This document shows positions 8,123 to 17,934 of a DNA stretch of 64,000 bases, in pieces. This DNA is from Paenibacillus sp. E222 (GTDB taxonomy: Bacteria > Bacillota > Bacilli > Paenibacillales > Paenibacillaceae), in assembly GCF_013401555.1 (NCBI RefSeq), contig NZ_CP058552.1, positions 3,410,001 to 3,474,000 on the forward strand. Reading direction: 5' to 3'. How positions within the stretch are numbered: the stretch's first letter is position 1; each line of letters begins with the position of its first letter. The notes under the pieces were generated by a model that saw only the letters and a list, made by a program, of their open reading frames with translations, was not told the DNA's origin and searched no databases. The translations under genes were made by a program, and so were the position numbers.

Positions 8123-10087
8123 GTGAAGGGGTCAAGCGTAAATCTGCGCCGCAGGTTGTTATGGAGTTTAGTGATTTTAGTTCTGTTATTCTCAGCCTTG
8201 GTGATCAGGCTTGCTTATGTACAGTTAGGGAAAGGACCGGAACTATCTGCGAAAGCGGAAGAGTCTTGGCGGCGGAATATTCCTTATTCAGCCAAACGAG
8301 GAGAGATCCTGGATCGAAATGGAACCTCTCTCGCCTACAATATAACTACACCAACCATTATGGCGATTCCTGCCCAGGTGAAGGAAGCGGAGACCACAGC
8401 AAGAGCACTGGCTCCTTTGCTGGGTATGACCGAAGAGAAAGTGCTGGCAACCATCAAGAAAAGAGAACTAATTGTACGACTACAACCCGGTGGCCGCAAA
8501 ATTACGATGGAGAAGGCTCAGCACATCCGTGATTTGAAGCTTCCGGGTATCGTTGTTGCTGAGGATAATAAACGCTTTTATCCTTATGATGATCTGGCGG
8601 CTCATATTCTTGGTTTTACGGGCATTGATAATCAGGGATTAACGGGTGTAGAGAAAAAGTATGATGATAAACTGAACGGTTTGAATGGCAGTGTGTCCTA
8701 CTTGTCCGATGCGGCCGGAAGGCTTATGCCGGGCTCATCTGAGAAGTATGTGGAACCAAAGGATGGTCTGAACCTGAAGCTGACTATTGATAAATCGATT
8801 CAGTCCATCATGGAGCGGGAGCTGGATCAGGCTATGGTCAAGTTCCAGGCCAACTCGGCGCTTGCCATTGCAATGAACCCTAAGACGGGTGAAATTCTTG
8901 GCATGGCCAGTAGACCCGGATATGAACCAGCCGATTATCAGCAATATCCGGCCGAAGTATACAACCGGAATTTACCGATCTGGATGACGTACGAACCAGG
9001 TTCAACGTTTAAAATTATTACGCTCGCAGCAGCGCTTGAAGAGAAAAAAGTAAATCTGACGCAGGATCAGTTCTATGATCCCGGATTTGTTGAAGTTGGT
9101 GGCGCTCGCCTGCGCTGCTGGAAAAAGGGCGGCCATGGAAGTCAGACCTTCCTGCAAGTTGTGGAGAACTCTTGCAACCCTGGATTTGTTGCACTGGGTC
9201 AGAGACTGGGCAAAGAATCATTATTCTCCTATATTAAAGACTTCGGATTCGGTACCAAAACAGGCATCGATCTGAGTGGTGAGGCAAGCGGAATTCTGTT
9301 CAAACTGTCACGGGTCGGACCTGTGGAGCTTGCGACCACTGCTTTTGGTCAAGGGGTATCCGTTACGCCGATTCAGCAAGTAGCGGCTGTGTCAGCAGCT
9401 ATTAATGGTGGTAAACTATACAAGCCATATGTTACAAAGGCTTGGGTTCATCCCGAAACGGGTGAAGTGATGGAAGAGGCCAAGCCGGAACTGGTTCGAC
9501 AAGTCATCTCGGAAGATACGTCCAAGCAAGTACGTGAAGCACTTGAGAGTGTTGTTGCCAAGGGTACGGGACGTCCGGCGTTTATTGATGGATACCGGGT
9601 TGGCGGCAAAACGGGTACAGCCCAGAAAGTAATCAATGGACGTTATTCCTCAACTGAGCATATTGTATCCTTTATCGGTTTTGCTCCGGCGGATGACCCG
9701 CAGATTGTGGTGTATACGGCGGTGGATAACCCGAAGGGAATTCAGTTCGGCGGCGTGGTTGCCGCACCGATCGTACAGAACATTCTGGAGGATGCGCTGC
9801 ATTATATGAATGTTCCGGTTAGGAAGGATCAGGTAGCCAAAGAATACAAGTATGGAGAAACCAAAATCGTGACGGTTCCCGATCTGACAGGAGCTACGGT
9901 CGAAGACCTGTATGAGGATCTGAATATGAACTTTATGCTTGTCAAATCCGGTAGCGGAAAATATGTCATTAACCAGGCTCCAAAACCAGGAGCTAGGGTT
10001 GATCAGGGTTCTACCATACGCATCTATATGGGTAATGTTCTGAATGATATTCATGATCACACCAAGGAGGAAGGACAAGAGCCCTGA
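8123..10087 (+). CDS. spoVD: Stage V sporulation protein D (spore cortex class B PBP)
   Basis: Transpeptidase needed for spore cortex peptidoglycan, working with the SEDS protein SpoVE encoded further along the cluster. It has 654 residues: a membrane helix at about 11-31, a PBP dimerisation domain, a transpeptidase domain with STFK at 294-297, SCN in the second motif and KTG in GGKTGTAQ, and one C-terminal PASTA domain. The start is the GTG at 8123, eight bases after a GGGGGG run. It is told from PbpB by its single PASTA domain and its order in the cluster. In B. subtilis the gene has its own sigma-E promoter; no convincing one could be fixed here. Confidence 0.92.
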   Translation: MKGSSVNLRRRLLWSLVILVLLFSALVIRLAYVQLGKGPELSAKAEESWRRNIPYSAKRGEILDRNGTSLAYNITTPTIMAIPAQVKEAETTARALAPLLGMTEEKVLATIKKRELIVRLQPGGRKITMEKAQHIRDLKLPGIVVAEDNKRFYPYDDLAAHILGFTGIDNQGLTGVEKKYDDKLNGLNGSVSYLSDAAGRLMPGSSEKYVEPKDGLNLKLTIDKSIQSIMERELDQAMVKFQANSALAIAMNPKTGEILGMASRPGYEPADYQQYPAEVYNRNLPIWMTYEPGSTFKIITLAAALEEKKVNLTQDQFYDPGFVEVGGARLRCWKKGGHGSQTFLQVVENSCNPGFVALGQRLGKESLFSYIKDFGFGTKTGIDLSGEASGILFKLSRVGPVELATTAFGQGVSVTPIQQVAAVSAAINGGKLYKPYVTKAWVHPETGEVMEEAKPELVRQVISEDTSKQVREALESVVAKGTGRPAFIDGYRVGGKTGTAQKVINGRYSSTEHIVSFIGFAPADDPQIVVYTAVDNPKGIQFGGVVAAPIVQNILEDALHYMNVPVRKDQVAKEYKYGETKIVTVPDLTGATVEDLYEDLNMNFMLVKSGSGKYVINQAPKPGARVDQGSTIRIYMGNVLNDIHDHTKEEGQEP

Positions 10088-10098
10088 TGGGGCTCTTG
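10076..10098 (+). other. Hairpin spanning the spoVD stop codon
   Basis: CAAGAGCCC (10076-10084) pairs perfectly with GGGCTCTTG (10090-10098), and the TGA stop lies in the loop. No T-run follows, so it is more likely an RNA-stability or partial-attenuation element than a full terminator. Confidence 0.5.
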
Positions 10099-10217
10099 AT
10101 CCCCACCGCAACAAAATGCACTGAGTTGCGTTTCATTAATTGGCTGTGTTGACGATATTAGTGATTACAGAGAACTGTTGAAATTGAAGTAAACTTGGAA
10201 AAAGTGAGGTTATTCAT

Positions 10218-11705
10218 GTGCTTTTAAAACAACTTTCATCAATGCTGACAACCGCCCGTATCATTGGCGAACCAAATACAGAATGTCAAAACCTACAGAC
10301 AGATTCTCGCCAGGTACAACCGGGAGATCTGTTTATCTGTCTTCCAGGGCATACGGTTGACGGACATGACTATGCTGAGAAGGCCGTAAATGCTGGAGCT
10401 GTCGCTCTGGTTGTGGAACGAGAGCTTGATCTGCCTGTTCCGCAGCTGCTCGTAAAAGACAGCCGTTTCGCTATGGCTGTACTGGCGGATTCCTTTTTTG
10501 ACTCACCAAGCCGCAAGATGAATATGATTGGTGTAACGGGAACCAACGGAAAAACAACGACTACCTATTTAATTGAAAAAATCATGAGTGACTTTGGTCA
10601 AAAAACAGGATTAATCGGAACTATTCAAATGCGCTACGATGGGCGCACGTACCCGATGTCAGGCACTACACCGGAAGCACTTGATCTACAGCGCAGTCTG
10701 AACGACATGGTCCAAGCGGGCACGGACTGTTGTGTTATGGAAGTTTCCTCCCACGCTTTGGAGCAAGGTCGGGTGAAGGGAACGGAATTCCGTACGGCTG
10801 TATTTACCAATTTGACGCAGGATCATCTGGATTATCATCATTCCATGGAGGAATATCGGGGAGCCAAAGGACTGTTCTTTGCACGGTTGGGTAACGGATA
10901 TACCACGGATGCTTCTAAGCGCAAATTTGCAGTGATCAACGCAGATGATCCCGCTGCTGCTTATTTTATATCTGTAACGGCAGCTGAAGTCATTACATAT
11001 GGCATGGAGGAAAATGCGGATGTACGCGCATCCCAAATTTCAATTACCTCGCAAGGTACTTCTTTCCATGTAGATACTTTCAGAGGCAGCACGGATATTC
11101 GTTTACGCATGGTAGGCAAATTCAATGTGTACAACGCAATGGCTGCCATAGCTGCTGCTCTGGTAGAAGACATTCCGCTGGAGGAGATCAAACGTAGCTT
11201 GGAGACGGTACCCGGCGTAGATGGACGTGTTGAGGCTGTTGACGAAGGACAGTCGTTTGCTGTCATTGTTGACTACGCTCATACTCCAGATGGCTTGGAG
11301 AATGTATTGCGGACTGTGAAAGAATTTGCTGAAGGACGTGTGATCTGCGTATTTGGATGTGGTGGTGACCGAGATCGCACGAAGCGGCCTCTAATGGGCA
11401 AAATTGCAGCGAAGTATAGCGATATCGTATTTGTTACTTCCGACAATCCGCGGACAGAAGATCCCGATCTGATTCTCAAGGATATTGAACAAGGCCTGAT
11501 TGAAGATGCCATTCAACCTGATCGTTATACGATGATCGTGGATCGGCGCCAGGCGATTCATGAAGCTATTGAAATGGCAAGCCCTGCCGATGTAGTATTG
11601 ATTGCGGGCAAGGGGCATGAGACCTATCAAATTATCGGCACAACCAAGACGGACTTTGACGATCGGATCATAGCGAAAGAAGCGATAAGGGGCAAATCCA
11701 ATTGA
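10218..11705 (+). CDS. murE: UDP-MurNAc-L-Ala-D-Glu:meso-diaminopimelate ligase MurE
   Basis: Cytoplasmic ATP-dependent ligase that adds the third residue of the peptidoglycan stem. The 495-residue protein has the Mur ligase P-loop GVTGTNGKTTT near 108-118 and the DNPR motif near 408-411. That motif is the known specificity marker for meso-diaminopimelate over lysine, so the wall is of the mDAP type. This agrees with dapL further on. It starts at a GTG at 10218 behind GTGAGG, and its stop overlaps murF by four bases. Confidence 0.95.
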   Translation: MLLKQLSSMLTTARIIGEPNTECQNLQTDSRQVQPGDLFICLPGHTVDGHDYAEKAVNAGAVALVVERELDLPVPQLLVKDSRFAMAVLADSFFDSPSRKMNMIGVTGTNGKTTTTYLIEKIMSDFGQKTGLIGTIQMRYDGRTYPMSGTTPEALDLQRSLNDMVQAGTDCCVMEVSSHALEQGRVKGTEFRTAVFTNLTQDHLDYHHSMEEYRGAKGLFFARLGNGYTTDASKRKFAVINADDPAAAYFISVTAAEVITYGMEENADVRASQISITSQGTSFHVDTFRGSTDIRLRMVGKFNVYNAMAAIAAALVEDIPLEEIKRSLETVPGVDGRVEAVDEGQSFAVIVDYAHTPDGLENVLRTVKEFAEGRVICVFGCGGDRDRTKRPLMGKIAAKYSDIVFVTSDNPRTEDPDLILKDIEQGLIEDAIQPDRYTMIVDRRQAIHEAIEMASPADVVLIAGKGHETYQIIGTTKTDFDDRIIAKEAIRGKSN

Positions 11706-13117
11706 TAAAAAGAACATTGGCACAAGTGGCCGAGATGTGTGGAGGAACACTAACTGACGTTGCTGCTTATGGTGATGTTGGTGTTGAAGGTGTATTTACA
11801 GATTCGCGTAAGCCCGTTCTAGGCAGTCTCTTTATCCCGCTTGTTGGCGAAAGGTTTGACGGACATGAATTTGTGCAAACCTGTGTAGAGAAGGGCGCTG
11901 CTGGGGCATTATGGCAAAATGATCATGGAACTGCACCTCAAGGTGCTGTGATTATTGTGGAGGATACCCTGGTTGCATTACAGGAGCTTGCGTCCTCCTA
12001 TTTAAGAGAAAATAAGGCCTCCGTTGTAGGCATTACTGGCAGCAATGGTAAAACAACAACAAAGGACATTGTGGATGCCATACTGTCTACTACGTTCAAA
12101 GTGCATAAGACCCAAGGCAACTTCAATAATCATATTGGTTTGCCGCTTACCGTACTTAGTATGGAACCGGACACAGAGATCGTAATTCTGGAGATGGGCA
12201 TGAGCGGCCGACGGGAGATTGAAGAATTATCTCTAATCGCCCAGCCGGATGTCGCAATCATCACGAATATTGGTGAATCCCATCTACTTCAACTGGGCTC
12301 CCGATTGGAGATCGCTAGGGCAAAAGTTGAAATTGCTGCTGGCATGAAACCAGGCGGATTGTTGATATACAACGGCGACGAACCGTTGATTGAGCAGGTT
12401 CTGGCAGAGCCAGAGACTAAGCTGCCTGAAAGACTTCAGCGGTATACATTTGGCTTACAGACGGATAACGATGATTATCCTACTGGAATGATGAATGCAA
12501 AGAGCGGGGTCGCGTTTACCACCAAGCAGTCTGGAGAGGGCGCTCTTACACTGCCATTATTGGGTACACATAATGTGGTCAACTGTCTTGCTGCATTAGC
12601 GGTTGCCCGTCATTTTGGAGTGGCTGCTGAACAGATTGCAGCAGGACTGTCACGTCTGAAATTAACCGGCATGCGCATCGAGATTATTAACGGTGTCAGT
12701 GGTTTGACCATGCTCAATGATGCTTACAACGCTAGTCCAACCTCCATGAGAGCCGCTGTGGATGTACTGGAGGGCCTCAAAGGGTACCGGATCAAAGTAG
12801 CCGTGCTCGGTGATATGCTAGAACTGGGTCCTCAGGAGCATGAGCTCCATCGGGAAATCGGTGAATATATCACACCCGACAAAATGAATATGGTGCTGGC
12901 TTATGGCCCTTTATCTGCGAGTATCGCAGAAGGAGCAAGACAAAACATGCCAGCAGAAGCCGTACACACTTTTGAGAGCAAGGAAGAATTGACCCGATAT
13001 CTACTGGAGCATCTCCATTCCAGAGATGTTGTCTTGTTTAAGGCCTCCCGGGGCATGAAGCTGGAGGATGTGGTCGAAGCGCTAAAAATAGCTCCATTAC
13101 AGAATAGAGTAGACTAG
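11702..13117 (+). CDS. murF: UDP-MurNAc-tripeptide:D-Ala-D-Ala ligase MurF
   Basis: Adds D-Ala-D-Ala to the UDP-MurNAc tripeptide, completing the cytoplasmic pentapeptide precursor. The 471-residue protein carries the GITGSNGKTTTKD P-loop, the LEMGMSGRREIE segment and the C-terminal LNDAYNASPTSM signature. The TTG start at 11702 overlaps the murE stop by four bases, which implies translational coupling. Its place between murE and mraY is the common bacterial order. In B. subtilis murF lies elsewhere. Confidence 0.95.
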   Translation: MIKRTLAQVAEMCGGTLTDVAAYGDVGVEGVFTDSRKPVLGSLFIPLVGERFDGHEFVQTCVEKGAAGALWQNDHGTAPQGAVIIVEDTLVALQELASSYLRENKASVVGITGSNGKTTTKDIVDAILSTTFKVHKTQGNFNNHIGLPLTVLSMEPDTEIVILEMGMSGRREIEELSLIAQPDVAIITNIGESHLLQLGSRLEIARAKVEIAAGMKPGGLLIYNGDEPLIEQVLAEPETKLPERLQRYTFGLQTDNDDYPTGMMNAKSGVAFTTKQSGEGALTLPLLGTHNVVNCLAALAVARHFGVAAEQIAAGLSRLKLTGMRIEIINGVSGLTMLNDAYNASPTSMRAAVDVLEGLKGYRIKVAVLGDMLELGPQEHELHREIGEYITPDKMNMVLAYGPLSASIAEGARQNMPAEAVHTFESKEELTRYLLEHLHSRDVVLFKASRGMKLEDVVEALKIAPLQNRVD

Positions 13118-13129
13118 AGGGGTGAACCC

Positions 13130-14098
13130 ATGGATTTTCAGGTATTACTGTTAACAATCGGTGTTTCATTTATTTTGGCGGTGATTGCTGCACCGCTCTT
13201 GATTCCGTTGCTGCGTCGAATGAAGTTCGGACAGCAGGTTCGGGAAGATGGGCCACAGAGCCATCTGAAAAAAAGCGGAACACCTACAATGGGCGGAGTA
13301 GTTATTTTACTCGCGTTCACATTGGCCTTTTTGAAATTTTCAGCTGTCAAAAATACGGACTTCTACGTCCTGCTGGTGGCTACACTCGGCTTCGGCCTGA
13401 TCGGTTTTCTGGATGACTACATCAAGATTGTATTCAAACGTTCACTGGGGCTGACAGCTAGACAAAAGATGATTGGTCAGTTGTTCTTCAGTGCCGTGAT
13501 GTGTTACTTGCTGATCCAGAATGGACACAGCACAGCCATATCGATTCCAGGTACATCAGTCTCCTTCGACTGGACGGGATGGTTCTACTATCCGTTTGTA
13601 GTTTTCATGATGCTTGCCATCACGAATGCAGTTAACTTTACCGACGGTCTGGACGGCTTGCTGTCCGGCGTGAGCGCCATCGCATTTGGAGCATTTGCCA
13701 TTGTAGCGATGCAGGCAACATCCATGCCAGCAGCGGTATGTGCGGCGGCGATGATTGGTGCGGTACTGGGATTCCTGGTATATAACGCACACCCGGCCAA
13801 AGTATTTATGGGAGATACAGGCTCACTCGGCATTGGTGGTGCGATTGGTGCCGTTGCTATTGTGACGAAGACAGAACTTCTTTTTGTCATCATTGGCGGT
13901 ATTTTCGTCATCGAAATCCTGTCCGTCATTATTCAAGTGGTATCATTCAAAACTCGTGGCAAACGCGTATTCAAAATGAGCCCGATTCATCATCACTTTG
14001 AATTGAGTGGCTGGTCGGAATGGCGAGTTGTCATTACTTTTTGGGCGGTAGGTGCCATTTTGGCCGCTCTTGGACTTTATCTCAACAAGGGGTTGTAA
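13130..14098 (+). CDS. mraY: Phospho-MurNAc-pentapeptide transferase MraY
   Basis: Integral membrane enzyme that makes lipid I from UDP-MurNAc-pentapeptide and undecaprenyl phosphate. The 322 residues form about ten membrane helices. Visible hallmarks are the FLDDYIKI aspartates, NFTDGLDGL, and the [15 protein letters not shown] loop near the C-terminus. It lies 12 bases after murF and starts at an ATG preceded by GAGGGGTG. Confidence 0.95.
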   Translation: MDFQVLLLTIGVSFILAVIAAPLLIPLLRRMKFGQQVREDGPQSHLKKSGTPTMGGVVILLAFTLAFLKFSAVKNTDFYVLLVATLGFGLIGFLDDYIKIVFKRSLGLTARQKMIGQLFFSAVMCYLLIQNGHSTAISIPGTSVSFDWTGWFYYPFVVFMMLAITNAVNFTDGLDGLLSGVSAIAFGAFAIVAMQATSMPAAVCAAAMIGAVLGFLVYNAHPAKVFMGDTGSLGIGGAIGAVAIVTKTELLFVIIGGIFVIEILSVIIQVVSFKTRGKRVFKMSPIHHHFELSGWSEWRVVITFWAVGAILAALGLYLNKGL

Positions 14099-14101
14099 AA
14101 A

Positions 14102-15523
14102 ATGAATCATCCTGAATCATATCGTGGGCAACAAGTGGTCGTGCTTGGACTGGCCAAGAGCGGCGTGCAGGTCGCCAAAGTGCTGGATCGTGCCGGCGCA
14201 ATCGTTACAGTTAATGATAAAAAAGAGAGAGAACAGTGTCCCGAAGCATCCGAATTGGAGGCTTTGGGAATTTCTGTTGTATGCGGGGGACATCCGGACG
14301 ATCTGATTCATCGTGATGTGAAGCTTGTAGTCAAAAATCCGGGCATACCTTATCAGGCGCCTCCTGTGCAGCAGGCACTCGCCTTAGGCATAGAAGTGGT
14401 GACTGAGGTGGAAGTGGCATATCATCTATGCGCTGCACCTATGATCGGGATTACTGGCTCTAACGGAAAAACGACCACAACAACGTGGGTAGGCAACATG
14501 TTGGAGCTTGCCGGTTTGAAACCTATCGTTGCCGGTAATATTGGAACGCCTTTGTGTGAGGCGGCAGAGCAGGCTTCTGCGGATAACTGGATGGTGGTGG
14601 AGCTTAGCAGTTTCCAACTGAAAGGCACATCCGATTTCCGTCCGCGCATTGCCAGTTTGCTAAATGTGGCGGAGACTCATTTGGATTACCATGGGGACAT
14701 GGATGATTATGTGGCTTCCAAAGCAAAAATATTCTCCAACCAGCAACCGGAGGATGTCGCTATCCTGAACTGGGATGATCCGGTATGCCGCGGACTGGTT
14801 CCTTATATTAAAGCAAGACTGCTCCCATTCTCACTGACAGAGAAGCTTGAAGCAGGAGTATACGCTGATCCTCCATACGTGGATGGGCAAGAGGATGATG
14901 TGAAGCGCCAGGTGATCTATGCAGACGATCAGGGTAACCGTCACGTCATTATTGATGTGGAAGACATCGGAATCCCAGGACGGTTCAATGTGGGAAATGC
15001 ATTGGCAGCAGTAGCTATTGCTGTGTCCGCTGGAGCCGACCCCTCTGTGCTTGCTGCGCCTCTGGCTGACTTCAAGGGGGTTGAACACCGGCTTGAGTAT
15101 GTACTTGAACATAATGGAGCGGGCTATTACAACAATTCCAAAGCGACGAACTCCAAAGCAACTGTAATGGCATTAAACTCCTTCAAGGAACCGGTGGTGC
15201 TCATTGCGGGCGGACTGGATCGTGGTTCAGATATGATGGAATTGCTGCCGTTGTTCCAGGAGCGGGTGAAAGCTGTGGTTGCTCTTGGAGAGACACGAGA
15301 GAAAATTGCCAAGGTCGCGGAACTGGCGGGATTAAAGCAAATTAAGGTCGTCGATAATGAGGAGGACGCTGCCCGAACGTTAACCGCTGCCGTGCAGGAA
15401 GCTTCACAGTTTGCAGCTCCAGGTGATGTGGTTTTGTTATCACCGGCGTGTGCAAGCTGGGACATGTTTGCTTCCTATGAAGAGCGGGGACGCATTTTTA
15501 AAGAGGCGGCGCATAACTTGTAA
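14102..15523 (+). CDS. murD: UDP-MurNAc-L-alanine:D-glutamate ligase MurD
   Basis: Cytoplasmic ligase that adds D-glutamate, the second stem-peptide residue. It has 473 residues. An N-terminal Rossmann-like domain begins VVVLGLAKSGVQVAK, the central ATPase P-loop is GITGSNGKTTTTT, and the C-terminal domain contains the LSPACASWDMF signature. It starts three bases after the mraY stop. Confidence 0.95.
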   Translation: MNHPESYRGQQVVVLGLAKSGVQVAKVLDRAGAIVTVNDKKEREQCPEASELEALGISVVCGGHPDDLIHRDVKLVVKNPGIPYQAPPVQQALALGIEVVTEVEVAYHLCAAPMIGITGSNGKTTTTTWVGNMLELAGLKPIVAGNIGTPLCEAAEQASADNWMVVELSSFQLKGTSDFRPRIASLLNVAETHLDYHGDMDDYVASKAKIFSNQQPEDVAILNWDDPVCRGLVPYIKARLLPFSLTEKLEAGVYADPPYVDGQEDDVKRQVIYADDQGNRHVIIDVEDIGIPGRFNVGNALAAVAIAVSAGADPSVLAAPLADFKGVEHRLEYVLEHNGAGYYNNSKATNSKATVMALNSFKEPVVLIAGGLDRGSDMMELLPLFQERVKAVVALGETREKIAKVAELAGLKQIKVVDNEEDAARTLTAAVQEASQFAAPGDVVLLSPACASWDMFASYEERGRIFKEAAHNL

Positions 15524-15548
15524 GTAGGGGGGTGGAAAAGCCCCTACT
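15523..15548 (+). other. Hairpin between murD and spoVE
   Basis: AGTAGGGG (15523-15530) pairs perfectly with CCCCTACT (15541-15548). It begins at the murD stop codon and lies 24 bases ahead of spoVE. No T-run follows, so it may modulate processing or translation rather than stop transcription. Confidence 0.5.
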
Positions 15549-15571
15549 TCCATGCAAGGGGTGGCCTCCTG

Positions 15572-16669
15572 ATGAAACAGACGCGACCGGCGCCGGATCT
15601 CTGGCTCCTAATTTGTATTCTGGCATTGCTTGCCATCGGCATTATTATGGTATACAGTGCGGGCTCGGTGCTTGCTTTTCATGACTACGGTGATTCATTT
15701 TACTTTGTCAAAAGACAGCTGCTGTTCGCCGGACTTGGACTTGCTGCCATGTTTGTTACGGCAAATGTGGACTACCGGGTCTGGAGAAAGTATGCCAAGC
15801 CTATACTGATCGCCTGTTTTATCATGCTGATTGCGGTGCTGATTCCTGGCATCGGAGTGGTTCGTGGAGGGGCACGAAGCTGGTTGGGTATTGGCTCATT
15901 CGGCATACAACCTTCAGAATTCATGAAACTGGGCATGATCCTGTTTCTGGCTCACTGGTTAAGCAAGGAACCCGGCAAAATCAAAACGTTCACGACGGGG
16001 CTTCTGCCACCGCTCGGCTTGATTGGTTTGGCCTTTGGCATTATTATGCTTCAGCCCGATTTAGGGACAGGCACAGTAATGCTGGGTGCATCAATGCTGA
16101 TTATTTTCACAGCAGGAGCACGGATGAAGCATCTCTTGCTTCTTGCTCTAGGCGGTGTAGCGGGATTTGCCGCGTTGATTGCGGCAGCTCCTTACAGATT
16201 GCAGCGAATAACGGCTTTTTTGGACCCGTGGTCTGATCCGCTTGGTGCCGGATATCAAATTATTCAATCTTTATATGCGATCGGCCCGGGAGGACTTGCA
16301 GGCTTGGGGCTGGGTATGAGTCGACAAAAATACAGCTACGTACCCGAGCCGCAAACAGATTTTATTTTTTCCATTTTGGCAGAAGAGCTTGGCTTCATTG
16401 GTGGAATGATTGTATTATTGCTGTTCCTGGTCCTGGTGTGGAGAGGGATGCGCGTAGCGATGACGGTACCGGATGCTTTTGGCAGCCTTCTGGGCGTAGG
16501 CATTGTGGGTATGGTGGCTGTGCAGGTCATTATCAACATTGGCGTCGTGATTGGGCTTATGCCGGTTACGGGGATTACACTCCCACTCATCAGTTATGGT
16601 GGTTCATCTCTGACCTTGATGTTGACAGCGTTAGGCATATTATTGAACTTATCCCGTTATGCGAGGTGA
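15572..16669 (+). CDS. spoVE: SEDS-family glycosyltransferase SpoVE (FtsW/RodA family)
   Basis: Polytopic peptidoglycan glycosyltransferase of the SEDS family. The 365-residue length matches B. subtilis SpoVE, and the gene lies, as there, between murD and murG. About ten membrane helices are visible, with the family features GGARSWLGIG near the middle, PEPQTDFIFSILAEELG and the C-terminal ISYGGSSL. It is expected to pair with SpoVD in cortex synthesis. A dual or main FtsW role cannot be excluded, because no other ftsW is in view. Confidence 0.88.
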   Translation: MKQTRPAPDLWLLICILALLAIGIIMVYSAGSVLAFHDYGDSFYFVKRQLLFAGLGLAAMFVTANVDYRVWRKYAKPILIACFIMLIAVLIPGIGVVRGGARSWLGIGSFGIQPSEFMKLGMILFLAHWLSKEPGKIKTFTTGLLPPLGLIGLAFGIIMLQPDLGTGTVMLGASMLIIFTAGARMKHLLLLALGGVAGFAALIAAAPYRLQRITAFLDPWSDPLGAGYQIIQSLYAIGPGGLAGLGLGMSRQKYSYVPEPQTDFIFSILAEELGFIGGMIVLLLFLVLVWRGMRVAMTVPDAFGSLLGVGIVGMVAVQVIINIGVVIGLMPVTGITLPLISYGGSSLTLMLTALGILLNLSRYAR

Positions 16670-16676
16670 ATGTACG

Positions 16677-17786
16677 ATGCGAGTCGTTCTAAGCGGTGGC
16701 GGTACCGGTGGACATATTTATCCGGCCGTTGCTATAGCAAGACAATGTGAGGCGGAGAACCCCGACTCGACATTTTTATATATTGGTGGTACCCGTGGAC
16801 TGGAAAGCAAACTGGTGCCACAAGAGAATATTCCGTTTCAATCGATTGATATTACAGGTTTTCGCCGGAAATTGTCCTTTGACAACGTGAAGACTGTGAT
16901 GAGATTTCTGCAAGGTGTGCGCAAAGCTAAGAAAATGCTCAAGGAATTCAAACCCGATGTTGTCATCGGTACGGGGGGCTATGTGTGTGGGCCTGTTGTA
17001 TATGCAGCAGCCAAACTTGGTATTCCAAGCGTTATTCATGAGCAGAATGCCATTCCCGGGTTAACGAACAAGTTCCTTACCCGGTATGTAGATACGGTAG
17101 CGGTTAGTTTTGAGGGTTCGGAGAAAGCATTCTCTGGAGCCAAAAAAGTCGTGTATACCGGTAATCCAAGAGCTACAACGGTAGCTCAAGCCAGCCGCGA
17201 TCGTGGATTTGCGACATTGGGTGTGCCCATGGACAGCCGAGTAGTTCTTGTGGTTGGTGGCAGCCGTGGTGCGAAAGCCATTAATAAAGCCATGGTGGAT
17301 ATGGCACCGATGCTGGCCAAGCTTGAAGATGTGCACGTGGTCTACGTGACTGGTGATTCTTATTTTGATGAAACGCGTGAAGCGATCCGCAGTTCCCTTG
17401 GAACGATGCCAAATCATCTGCATGTGCTGCCTTACGTACACAACATGCCTGAGGTTCTTGCATGCACGTCGCTGATCGTAAATCGTGCAGGGGCATCATT
17501 CCTTGCCGAGATTACATCTCTCGGTATTCCATCTATCCTGATTCCGTCACCTAACGTGACGAATAATCATCAGGAGGCGAATGCTCGTACACTTGAGGGT
17601 GGCGGTGCATCCCTTACGATGCTGGAGAAGGATCTGACAGGCCAGGCGCTATATCAAGCGATTGCTGGAATTATGAATGACGAAGCGGCTCGTAAAAGGA
17701 TGGCTGAAGCCTCCCGGAAACTGGGGAAACCCGATGCAGCCGAGGTGCTTGTGAGCGAGATTCGGCGTCTTGCTGTAGGGCGTTAA
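16677..17786 (+). CDS. murG: Undecaprenyl-PP-MurNAc-pentapeptide GlcNAc transferase MurG
   Basis: Peripheral membrane GT28 enzyme that converts lipid I to lipid II. The protein opens with MRVVLSGGGTGGHIYPA, the diphosphate-binding glycine-rich loop, and has GGSRGAKAIN and the donor-site segment NRAGASFLAEI. I place the start at the ATG at 16677 (369 residues), preceded by GAGGTGA (16663-16669), which overlaps the spoVE stop. An upstream in-frame ATG at 16659 would add six residues ahead of the conserved N-terminus and has no better ribosome site. Confidence 0.94.
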   Translation: MRVVLSGGGTGGHIYPAVAIARQCEAENPDSTFLYIGGTRGLESKLVPQENIPFQSIDITGFRRKLSFDNVKTVMRFLQGVRKAKKMLKEFKPDVVIGTGGYVCGPVVYAAAKLGIPSVIHEQNAIPGLTNKFLTRYVDTVAVSFEGSEKAFSGAKKVVYTGNPRATTVAQASRDRGFATLGVPMDSRVVLVVGGSRGAKAINKAMVDMAPMLAKLEDVHVVYVTGDSYFDETREAIRSSLGTMPNHLHVLPYVHNMPEVLACTSLIVNRAGASFLAEITSLGIPSILIPSPNVTNNHQEANARTLEGGGASLTMLEKDLTGQALYQAIAGIMNDEAARKRMAEASRKLGKPDAAEVLVSEIRRLAVGR

Positions 17787-17799
17787 AGTGCGTTTTGGG

Positions 17800-17856
17800 C
17801 GATTGTCACACACACGGCGGGACTGACATAAGATACCCTATAAATCGTGACAATCG
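17800..17856. other. 10-bp perfect inverted repeat in the murG-murB gap
   Basis: CGATTGTCAC (17800-17809) and GTGACAATCG (17847-17856) are perfect inverted copies 37 bases apart. Between them lies CATAAGATA (17827-17835), which fits the CATANNNTA form of a mother-cell sigma-K -10 box. Function is not known. It could be a paired operator or the base of an RNA stem. Confidence 0.4.
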
Positions 17857-17934
17857 TTCCATGGCGCCGCAACACGGCCTGCAGCAACCAAAACTGCAGT
17901 GCTCATCGGTTTTGAAGTAAAGGAGGATGTTAAT

